DNA from: a bacterium
Lineage (GTDB): Bacteria; Armatimonadota; Fimbriimonadia; Fimbriimonadales; GBS-DC
DNA length: 5,341 nt
Direction of reading: 5' to 3'
Assembly (NCBI GenBank): GCA_029335935.2
Contig: JARJMV020000223.1
Span: 1-5,341, forward strand
The notes under the pieces are model-generated. The model made no database searches, was not told where the DNA came from, and saw only the letters and a list, made by a program, of their open reading frames with translations. Positions 1 through 4,787 of this stretch are shown one piece after another (the stretch's first letter is position 1; every line of letters begins with the position of its first letter). A program made the position numbers and the translations under genes.

Positions 1-11
1 TAATAGGTCAA

Positions 12-28
12 TGTGGAATTGTGGAAAA
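12..28 (-). repeat. Outlying pair of DnaA-box-like 9-mers
   Basis: TGTGGAATT (12-20, degenerate) and TGTGGAAAA (20-28) share one base, giving two box-like sites abutting in the same orientation as the left half of the main array. They lie 128 bp from that array, across the AT-rich stretch. They may be the edge of a further box cluster outside the window. Only the second is a full match to the box form used in the main array. Confidence 0.55.
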
Positions 29-29
29 C

Positions 30-112
30 TTTGTCTACTTCGACCGCGCGGTCGACAAAATTTGCCCCTCCGAAGCCCTAATTTTGAACTCAAATTGAAA
101 CTTTTGTCTACT
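30..112 (+). repeat. Direct repeat TTTGTCTACT, two copies
   Basis: TTTGTCTACT occurs at 30-39 and 103-112, and both copies follow an AAACT-like context (AAACTTTGTCTACT and AAACTTTTGTCTACT). One copy abuts the 16-bp palindrome and the other borders the AT-rich segment. Two 10-bp matches within 83 bp of non-coding DNA suggest a bound site, but nothing identifies a protein. Chance or decay from an older duplication remains possible. Confidence 0.4.
40..55. repeat. Perfect 16-bp palindrome
   Basis: TCGACCGCGCGGTCGA equals its own reverse complement. It is an all but pure G+C core in an A+T-rich setting, between the outlying DnaA boxes and the unwinding region. It could be the operator of a dimeric DNA-binding protein or a hairpin-forming element. 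No known operator was recognised. Confidence 0.6.
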
Positions 113-148
113 AACCGATGGGTTAATTAGCTATGCTAAGAATAGGGG
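81..148. other. Candidate DNA unwinding element with DnaA-trio-like end
   Basis: Positions 81-145 are about 69% A+T, far above the flanking genes. The right end reads TAAGAATAG (137-145) followed by GGGG (145-148), then the DnaA box at 156. Read 3' to 5', the nonamer is GAT-AAG-AAT, which resembles the DnaA-trio of the basal unwinding system described in Bacillus subtilis, where a DnaA box, a short GC cluster and trios of roughly 3'-GAT-5' lie in that order. Here the gap between trio and box is 10 bp, somewhat longer than the Bacillus layout. A small inverted repeat TTAGC-tat-GCTAA (127-139) overlaps the trio. The assignment is by pattern only. Confidence 0.5.
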
Positions 149-155
149 TTTTCGA

Positions 156-271
156 TGTGGAAAACTCTGTGGAAAACTGTGGAAACCATGTGGAAAACTC
201 TGTGGAAAACTCGGCGTTGGGGCGTTATCCACAGGGTTTTCCACGGAGTTTTCCACAATCGATGTGGAAAA
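156..271. repeat. Main DnaA-box array, nine boxes
   Basis: Five boxes read TGTGGAAAA-like on the plus strand (so TTTTCCACA on the minus strand): 156-164, 168-176, 178-186 (TGTGGAAAC, degenerate), 189-197 and 201-209. Three point the other way: 225-233 (TTATCCACA, perfect consensus), 237-245 (TTTTCCACG) and 249-257 (TTTTCCACA). A last one, 263-271, returns to the first orientation. Start-to-start steps are 12, 10, 11 and 12, then 24, then 12, 12 and 14, close to one helical turn. Positions 156-178 and 189-211 are identical over 23 bp. Positions 189-212 and 234-257 form an imperfect inverted repeat (22 of 24 match). The TTTTCCACA form is known as a DnaA box in cyanobacteria; its use here is inferred from number and clustering. 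Confidence 0.85.
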
Positions 272-274
272 CTC
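246..274. repeat. Perfect 12-bp hairpin abutting the glycosyltransferase stop codon
   Basis: GAGTTTTCCACA (246-257) and TGTGGAAAACTC (263-274) are exact reverse complements separated by ATCGA. Each arm contains a DnaA box, so this is a pair of boxes facing each other. On the minus strand it begins at the base right after the glycosyltransferase stop codon (277-275), so the operon transcript could fold here. There is no clean U-tract after it, so a standard intrinsic terminator is not supported; it could still slow RNA polymerase or protect the 3' end of the mRNA. Confidence 0.6.
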
Positions 275-1396
275 TCAGTCGGGTTGCAGGGCTTGCCGAT
301 ACGCTTGCAGGGTGCGTTCGGCAGTGGTGCGCCAAGAGAAGCGTGTTGCCTGCTGACGCGCCTTGGCGCATAGATTAGCGCGGAAGTCATCGTAGACGAG
401 AATACTCCGAATGGCGTTCGCCCACAAGCCTGGTTCATCGGGTGGGAGTAGGATGCCGCCTGAGCCGACCACTTCAGGCAGCGCGCCGCCGTTGGAGGCA
501 ACCACAGGCGTACCGCACGCCATCGCCTCTAAGGGGGGTAAGCCGAACCCCTCGTAGAACGAAGGGTACAAAAACACATCGGCGGCGTTGTAGAGCCACA
601 CGAGATGCTCGTCGGGCACATAGCCTGTTTCAATCAGCCACTCTTGCGCGTTCAGGTCGTGTTTGGCGCGTTGGAGTGCGCGTGTCGCCCAGCCCGACTT
701 GCCCGTGAGCGCGAGCCGTATCGGCAGTGCGTACTGCGAACGCGCCATCTGTACTGCCAAGAGCGCGAGTTCCCAGTTCTTGCGCGGCTGCAGCACGCCG
801 ACCGCCAGCGCGAAGGGCGGTTCAAGCCCGTAATGCTCGCGCGCCCACGCCTGCGCCTGCGCACGCGGAATCGGGTGAAACCCCTCAGGTAGCCCGTTTG
901 GCGTGGCGATAATCTTCTCAGGCGGCAGGCAAAGTATCCGAATCATATCCTCGCGCGAGGTCTCCGAAACGGTCAGCACACGCCGCGCCCGACGACACGA
1001 CGCAGGCACCGTGAGCCTGAGCAGAATCCTGTCTTTCAGAGGGAACCACTGCGGTCCAATCAGGAACGAGATGTCATGCACGGTGGTCACGGCGGGGATT
1101 TTGAAGAACGGGGACACCGTGTATTGCGTGTGGATGAGGTCGCAAGCGTGCGCTTGAGCAAGTTTAGGCAGCTGGAACAGGCTCCAGAGGCGTTCGTTGC
1201 GGGCGGGCGCGACCACGAACGCATACAGCGACGATTCGGGCAGTGCGTCGCTGGGAATGGGGCGTGTGGAGAACAGCGTTAGGCGGTACTCGGTGGGGTT
1301 CAGCCGCTCGGCGAACGCCTTGAGCAGTCCGCGCCAGTAGGTGCGGTCGCCTGTGTATGTGCCCGTGAGCAAGCGTGCGTCGACGCCGATATTCAT
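275..1396 (-). CDS. Glycosyltransferase family 4 (GT-B fold)
   Basis: This 373-residue protein should transfer a sugar from a nucleotide-sugar donor to a growing glycan, in the cytoplasm or at the inner face of the membrane. It starts MNIGVDARLL with a TGTYTGDRTYWRGLL segment (11-25), where family members usually carry a Gly-rich acceptor loop. VHDIS lies at 106-110. The C-terminal donor domain shows VGVLQPRKN (199-207), TGYVPDEHLVWLYNAADVF (267-285 region start) and the EX7E motif EGFGLPPLE (282-290), followed by GTPVVASNGGALPEV. These are hallmarks of GT4 mannosyl/glucosyl-type enzymes with retaining chemistry. No signal peptide or membrane helix is evident. The ATG at 1396-1394 was chosen because it overlaps the rsmG stop as ATGA and is preceded by GGGAGG six bases away. 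The reading frame stays open upstream into rsmG, but that part looks unlike a glycosyltransferase. Donor, acceptor and final glycan cannot be told. Confidence 0.9.
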   Translation of the reverse strand: MNIGVDARLLTGTYTGDRTYWRGLLKAFAERLNPTEYRLTLFSTRPIPSDALPESSLYAFVVAPARNERLWSLFQLPKLAQAHACDLIHTQYTVSPFFKIPAVTTVHDISFLIGPQWFPLKDRILLRLTVPASCRRARRVLTVSETSREDMIRILCLPPEKIIATPNGLPEGFHPIPRAQAQAWAREHYGLEPPFALAVGVLQPRKNWELALLAVQMARSQYALPIRLALTGKSGWATRALQRAKHDLNAQEWLIETGYVPDEHLVWLYNAADVFLYPSFYEGFGLPPLEAMACGTPVVASNGGALPEVVGSGGILLPPDEPGLWANAIRSILVYDDFRANLCAKARQQATRFSWRTTAERTLQAYRQALQPD

Positions 1397-2127
1397 GCCT
1401 TGCCTCCCAAGGGGCGTTTGAGCATCTGCGCCCACGCGCGTGGGTACAGTGCAGGCGTCGGGCGATGCTTGTGCAGAATGGCGATGGCGCGCTGCACTGT
1501 GCCCGTCTCCATCTCCAACTCCACCGTCTGCACCTCCAGCGTTGCGCCGAGCGACTGTGCCGCTCCCTGCGACGCTTGGATCTCCTCTATTTCGTGGATA
1601 CTCTTGAGCGCAAGCCCGACGCCGCCCTGCTTTAGAAACGGCGTCATCAGCTCGGCGAGGATAGGCATCTTGGCGACTGCGCGCGCCACGACACAATCGT
1701 ACTGTTCGCGAGCTTCTGGGGCGTGCGCCCATGCCTCCGCGCGAGCCTGTACCGACTGCGCGTCAATCCCCAACAAAGTGCAAGTTTCTCTCAAAAACTG
1801 TACCGTTTTACCGTGAGAGTCCAATAGAGTTAGTTGTAGATCGGGGCGAACTATCGCAAGCGGGATTCCGGGCAATCCTGCGCCTGAGCCGATGTCCAGC
1901 ACGCGCGCGCCCTCTGGAATGGCGTAGACGCGGAGCAGGCTGAGCGAATCGAGCACATGTCGCCCCACTGCCTGCTCAGGCGGCACCCGGGTCAGATTCA
2001 TCTGCCGATTAACCTCGTACAAGCGTTCCAGATATGCGCTAAGCCGTTGCCTCTGTGCGTCGCTGAGGGTCAACCCCCAACGCGCGGTCTGATTGAGCAG
2101 TTGCCAATCGCCGATGTGCGCATGCAT
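1393..2127 (-). CDS. rsmG: 16S rRNA (guanine-527 N7) methyltransferase RsmG (GidB)
   Basis: RsmG uses S-adenosylmethionine to methylate N7 of G527 in 16S rRNA, in the decoding region of the small subunit; loss gives low-level streptomycin resistance in several bacteria. The 244-residue protein fits the family's usual 205-240 or slightly longer. Visible are NLTRV (44-48) with HVLDSLSLL (57-65), the SAM-binding motif I VLDIGSGAGLPGIPLAI (76-92), the acidic motif II LLDSHGKTVQFL (101-112), VVARAVA (146-152) and the basic family tail RPTPALYPRAWAQMLKRPL (222-240). The ATG at 2127 follows a run of six A residues; no strong Shine-Dalgarno is seen. It is the first gene of an operon with the glycosyltransferase (4-bp overlap) and divergent from the HDOD gene. 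It is commonly located beside oriC with mnmG, which is not seen here. Confidence 0.97.
   Translation of the reverse strand: MHAHIGDWQLLNQTARWGLTLSDAQRQRLSAYLERLYEVNRQMNLTRVPPEQAVGRHVLDSLSLLRVYAIPEGARVLDIGSGAGLPGIPLAIVRPDLQLTLLDSHGKTVQFLRETCTLLGIDAQSVQARAEAWAHAPEAREQYDCVVARAVAKMPILAELMTPFLKQGGVGLALKSIHEIEEIQASQGAAQSLGATLEVQTVELEMETGTVQRAIAILHKHRPTPALYPRAWAQMLKRPLGGKA
1403..1408 (-). promoter_or_regulatory. Ribosome binding site that sets the glycosyltransferase start
   Basis: On the minus strand GGGAGG lies six bases before the ATG at 1396-1394, inside the last codons of rsmG. This strong Shine-Dalgarno sequence, with the ATGA stop/start overlap, argues for translational coupling and against the longer in-frame start upstream. 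Confidence 0.75.
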
Positions 2128-2176
2128 TTTTTTAAGCCATTCACCATAATACCTTGCAGAGGCGGAGAGGGTATTG
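2128..2176. promoter_or_regulatory. Divergent promoter region of rsmG and the HDOD gene
   Basis: Only 49 bp separate the two starts. CATAAT (2145-2150) could be a -10 for the rightward gene, and on the other strand TATTAT (2151-2146) a -10 for rsmG, so the two nearly coincide. No good -35 is found for either at 16-18 bp. GGAGAGG (2164-2170) lies six bases before the ATG at 2177 and supports that start rather than the in-frame TTG at 2174, which would be only three bases from it. Confidence 0.4.
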
Positions 2177-2989
2177 ATGGTTCTACGACAAGAGGTTGCG
2201 GATGCGGTGAATCAGTTGCGCCCATTGCCGCGAGTGGTGATGCGTTTAGTGGAGCTGCTGGAGAGCGACACGGCGACTACCGAGCAGATTGAGGCGGTGA
2301 TTGTCGCCGACCCTGTGATGTGCGGCCGCGTGCTACAGGTAGCGAATTCGGCATACTACGGGTTGGCGCGTCAGGTAAGCACAGTTCAACACGCGCTGCT
2401 GGTGCTGGGTAGCCGAACGGTGAGAGGCATCGCGCTGAGCGTGGCGGCGGTAGATGCATTCCGCGCCCACCGAAGCGTAAGCGCCGCAGAGCGCGACCTG
2501 TGGCGTCACGCCTTCAGCACGGCTCTATGTGCGCGTGGTATCGCTCTGACTTTGAGGTGGGGGGTTAGCCTTGCGGAGGACGCCTACATCGTCGGCTTGC
2601 TGCACGACATCGGCGCGCTGTTTTTGAGGACGCGATACCGAGCGCTTTATCAACCCTTGATGGCGATAGCCAACGAGACGGAGCGTCTGGAGCGCGAGGT
2701 GCAAATCTTCGGGTGCGACCATGCGGATGTGGGCGCGATGATTGCAGACCACTGGCGGCTGCCTGAACGCATTGTGCAGGCGATAGCGCATCACCACGCG
2801 CCCTACTTGCCTGACGGTGAGAATCGCCGATTGATGGCGGCGGTGCTTCAAGCGGAGGCGTGGCAACATGGGGGCGGCGCGCCCGCCGAGGTCGCAGTCC
2901 TAATCCGCCTCAGCGAGCAAGAGCAGGCGCAGATGATGGCGCAGGCGCAGGAGCAGACTGCGCTGTATGAACAGATGCTCTTTAGTTGA
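2177..2989 (+). CDS. HDOD-domain protein (signalling/regulatory)
   Basis: The 270-residue protein is a stand-alone HDOD domain, a relative of HD phosphohydrolases found in bacterial signalling proteins and usually thought non-catalytic. Landmarks are LRPLPRVVMRLVELL (14-28), DPVMCGRVLQVANSAYYG (45-62), VLGSRTVRGIALS (76-88), LWRHAFSTALCAR (108-120), GLLHDIGALFL (140-150), FGCDHADVGAMIADHWRLPE (178-197) and a HHH cluster (206-208). Several potential metal ligands remain (H111, H143, D144, H182, H206-208), a pattern also common in family members without shown activity. The tail (about 246-266) is rich in Gln and Ala and probably helical. No receiver, GGDEF or membrane segment is present. No partner can be named; galT follows 16 bp downstream and may be co-transcribed. 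Confidence 0.9.
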   Translation: MVLRQEVADAVNQLRPLPRVVMRLVELLESDTATTEQIEAVIVADPVMCGRVLQVANSAYYGLARQVSTVQHALLVLGSRTVRGIALSVAAVDAFRAHRSVSAAERDLWRHAFSTALCARGIALTLRWGVSLAEDAYIVGLLHDIGALFLRTRYRALYQPLMAIANETERLEREVQIFGCDHADVGAMIADHWRLPERIVQAIAHHHAPYLPDGENRRLMAAVLQAEAWQHGGGAPAEVAVLIRLSEQEQAQMMAQAQEQTALYEQMLFS

Positions 2990-2997
2990 GGTATGCT
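2968..2997 (+). promoter_or_regulatory. Possible internal promoter for galT
   Basis: TGAACA (2968-2973, four of six to TTGACA) and TATGCT (2992-2997, four of six to TATAAT) are separated by 18 bp. TATGCT ends eight bases before the galT ATG at 3006, so transcription would begin at or very near the start codon. The only Shine-Dalgarno-like run, GAGG at 2988-2991, is 14 bases from the ATG and overlaps the HDOD stop codon. Weak evidence taken alone. Confidence 0.3.
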
Positions 2998-3005
2998 TGT
3001 AGCGC

Positions 3006-3974
3006 ATGTCCGAGTTGCGCTGGCATCCGCTGCTGCAGGAATGGGTCATTACGGCGACGCACCGTCAAGAGCGCACTTTCCATCCGCCGCCCGAATATTG
3101 CCCACTGTGTCCCACCCGCCCTGGCGGCTATCCGACAGAGGTTCCAGAGCCGACCTACGAGATTGTGGTGTTTGAGAATCGCTTTCCGTCGCTGTTGCGC
3201 GAGCCGCCTGCGCCCGCCGTAGAACCCACGCCCTTCTCGCCCGTGCAGCCGTCCTACGGCGTGTGTGAGGTGGTGCTGTACACGCCCGACCACCACGCCA
3301 CGCTGACCGATTTGCCCGATGCACGAATCGAGCAGCTCATTGAGGTGTGGCGCGACCGTTATGAGGAGCTTGGCGTGCGCCCAGAGGTGCAGTATGTGTT
3401 CATTTTCGAGAACAAGGGGCGCGAAATTGGCGTGACGCTGAGCCATCCGCACGGGCAAATCTACGCCTACCCGTTCCTGCCCCCGAAAATCGAGCGTGAG
3501 TTGGAGGCGATGCGTCGCCATCACGCCGCTACAGGGGGCAATCTGCTGTGGGACATCTTGCGTTATGAGTTGGAGGACGGCAGACGGATTGTACATCGCG
3601 CTGACGGATGGGTTGCTTTCGTCCCGTTCTTCGCGCGGTATCCTTACGAGGTCTATCTGGTTCCTGAGGCGCCGCGCCGCGATTTGACCGACCTTACCGA
3701 CGCGGAGGTTGCGGGGTTGGCGCGTATTCTCAAGGACACGCTGCGACGCTACGACGCGCTGTGGGGATTCCCGATGCCTTATATCATGGCGCAGCACCCG
3801 CGCCCCACCGACGGCGGGGAGCATCCCTACTGGCAGTTCCACATCGAGTTCTATCCGCCGTACCGCACGCGCGACAAGTTGAAATATCTGGCAGGCTCCG
3901 AATCGGGTGCAGGGGTATTCATCAACGATACCTTGCCGGAGGAGACGGCGCGTGCGTTGCGCGAGGCAGATTAG
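3006..3974 (+). CDS. galT: Galactose-1-phosphate uridylyltransferase (GalT)
   Basis: GalT exchanges UMP between UDP-glucose and galactose-1-phosphate through a uridylyl-histidine intermediate (Leloir pathway, cytoplasm). The 322-residue protein carries the zinc pair CPLC (C32, C35), DHH (95-97) and the family signature IGVTLSHPHGQIYAYP (141-156), with H147 as expected zinc ligand and H149 as the nucleophile matching E. coli H166. The second metal site aligns by spacing with E. coli E182/H281/H296/H298 as E165, H264, H279 and E281, so the last ligand is Glu instead of His. The C-terminal half ends LAGSESGAGVFINDTLPEE (295-313), typical of this bacterial group. The ATG at 3006 is forced, because TAG lies in frame six bases upstream. 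It is slightly shorter than the E. coli enzyme (348). Its stop overlaps that of the convergent ZIP gene. galK and galE are not in the window. Confidence 0.95.
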   Translation: MSELRWHPLLQEWVITATHRQERTFHPPPEYCPLCPTRPGGYPTEVPEPTYEIVVFENRFPSLLREPPAPAVEPTPFSPVQPSYGVCEVVLYTPDHHATLTDLPDARIEQLIEVWRDRYEELGVRPEVQYVFIFENKGREIGVTLSHPHGQIYAYPFLPPKIERELEAMRRHHAATGGNLLWDILRYELEDGRRIVHRADGWVAFVPFFARYPYEVYLVPEAPRRDLTDLTDAEVAGLARILKDTLRRYDALWGFPMPYIMAQHPRPTDGGEHPYWQFHIEFYPPYRTRDKLKYLAGSESGAGVFINDTLPEETARALREAD

Positions 3975-4747
3975 CCCAGCGCCACATCTAAGTAGAGCAT
4001 CACCATCAAGCCTGCCATCAGCCCGAAGGTCGCGCAGCGCTCGTGTCCTTTGCGATGGGTTTCGGGCACGATTTCGTCACTGATGATGTAGAGCATCGCG
4101 CCTGCGGCGAAGCCCATGGCGTAGGGGACAATCGGCGCGAGCGCGTACACCAGCGCGGCGCCCAGCCCAGCGGCAGGCAGCTCGACCAGCCCAGAGCGCG
4201 CCGCCACAAACACGGCGTAGAACCGCTTGCCATACCCCGCCGACGCCGCCGTGAGCGCGACTGCCAGCCCCTCAGGAATGTTCTGCAAGCCGATAGCAAG
4301 CATCAGTAGCACGCCCTCGCGAAACTGCCCCGCGCCGAACGCCACTCCGACCGCCAAGCCCTCAGGCGCGTTGTGCAGCGTGATGGCGATGATAAACAGC
4401 CACACGGCGCGCACGCGCTTGCTGTCCAATCCCTCGCGCCCCAGCACAGGATGACGGTGCGGAATCAAATGGTCGGCAAGGTCCATCGCCAGAGCGCCCA
4501 GCCCGACGCCCGCAAGCGTTGGCAGCGCGCCGCCGCGCTCAATCGCAGGCAGTATCAGGCTGGTGAAACTCGCAGTGAGCATTACTCCCGCCGCAAAGCC
4601 GAGCATGGTGTCCTGAGCGCGTTGTGAAGGCGTGCGCAAAAACAGTATCGCCAGCGCGCCGAGCAGGTTCAACGAGACGATAAAAACGCCTGCCGCAAGC
4701 CCCTGCGCAATCGGATGAGCCGGCATCCACGATTGCACCCACTCCAT
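3971..4747 (-). CDS. ZIP-family divalent metal transporter (GufA/ZupT-like)
   Basis: This 258-residue membrane protein should carry Zn2+ or related divalent metals (Fe, Mn, Cd) into the cytoplasm. About eight hydrophobic segments are visible, roughly 17-37, 46-67, 75-92, 113-135, 145-165, 176-202, 205-223 and 238-256. The metal site signatures are HNAPEGLAVG (125-134) in the fourth helix, QNIPEGLAVAL (155-165) in the fifth and SGLVE with E189 in the sixth, corresponding to the binuclear centre of GufA-type ZIPs such as BbZIP. A short His-containing loop (ADHLIPHRHP, 91-100) lies before helix four, as is usual. The ATG at 4747 was chosen because an upstream ATG (4846) would run into the divergent phosphoesterase gene. 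AGGA abuts the ATG too closely for a normal Shine-Dalgarno, so GTG at 4738 or ATG at 4726 remain possible. Metal specificity is unknown. Confidence 0.92.
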   Translation of the reverse strand: MEWVQSWMPAHPIAQGLAAGVFIVSLNLLGALAILFLRTPSQRAQDTMLGFAAGVMLTASFTSLILPAIERGGALPTLAGVGLGALAMDLADHLIPHRHPVLGREGLDSKRVRAVWLFIIAITLHNAPEGLAVGVAFGAGQFREGVLLMLAIGLQNIPEGLAVALTAASAGYGKRFYAVFVAARSGLVELPAAGLGAALVYALAPIVPYAMGFAAGAMLYIISDEIVPETHRKGHERCATFGLMAGLMVMLYLDVALG

Positions 4748-4755
4748 TCCTGCAA

Positions 4756-4761
4756 AGTATA
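4756..4761 (-). promoter_or_regulatory. -10-like element of the ZIP gene, possibly leaderless
   Basis: On the minus strand TATACT (five of six to TATAAT) is followed by eight bases (TTGCAGGA) and then the ATG at 4747. With the usual 6-8 nt from -10 to transcription start, the mRNA would start at or next to the start codon. No clear -35 is seen at 16-18 bp. Confidence 0.4.
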
Positions 4762-4775
4762 CCTGCCGAGCGAGG

Positions 4776-4781
4776 TACACT
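4776..4781 (+). promoter_or_regulatory. -10-like element of the phosphoesterase gene, possibly leaderless
   Basis: TACACT (four of six to TATAAT, with the key TA at the start and T at the end) ends six bases before the GTG start at 4788. GAGG at 4772-4775 is 12 bases from the GTG, long for a Shine-Dalgarno. No -35 is evident. The whole divergent gap is 40 bp, so both promoters must be compact. Confidence 0.35.
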
Positions 4782-4787
4782 TGTAGT

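Larger units (their letters stand above)
1..274. other. Putative chromosomal replication origin (oriC); left edge open
   Basis: No convincing gene lies here. The stretch holds eleven 9-mers close to the DnaA box, including one perfect TTATCCACA at 225-233 and seven copies of TTTTCCACA or its complement TGTGGAAAA. It also has an A+T-rich segment (81-145, 45 of 65 bases A/T by hand count) inside otherwise GC-rich DNA. Clustered DnaA boxes beside an AT-rich unwinding region are the standard make-up of a bacterial oriC. rsmG (gidB), a gene often found next to oriC, lies about 1.1 kb away. The initiator DnaA would bind the boxes, and the AT-rich part would melt to load the helicase. dnaA, dnaN, rpmH and mnmG are not in the window, and the origin may continue to the left. 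Alternatives are a DnaA-titration site or plasmid iterons; the housekeeping neighbours argue against a plasmid. Confidence 0.78.

Noticed and set aside
104..132. Sigma70 promoter TTGTCT-17-TTAGCT pointing right from the AT-rich block
   Set aside because: The -10 matches only two of six bases and no gene follows on that strand.
156..271. CRISPR array or plasmid iterons
   Set aside because: Repeats are 9-mers at 10-14 bp steps in both orientations, without spacers of 30 bp or more. The neighbours are chromosomal housekeeping genes and no rep gene is seen, so DnaA boxes fit better.
133..378. Short open frame through the DnaA-box array (repeated ENSVEN-like residues)
   Set aside because: The repeats in the translation come from the DNA boxes, there is no ribosome binding site, and it runs into the end of the glycosyltransferase gene on the opposite strand.
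1397..1732. In-frame extension of the glycosyltransferase upstream to 1732 (485 residues in total)
   Set aside because: The extra part lies inside rsmG in another frame, is Arg/Ala-rich with no family likeness, and the ATG at 1396 has a good ribosome binding site and begins with a typical family N-terminus.
2982..3842. Long open frame (286 codons) antisense to galT
   Set aside because: Its frame mirrors the codon structure of galT in GC-rich DNA; the translation has no recognisable motif, while galT is unmistakable on the other strand.
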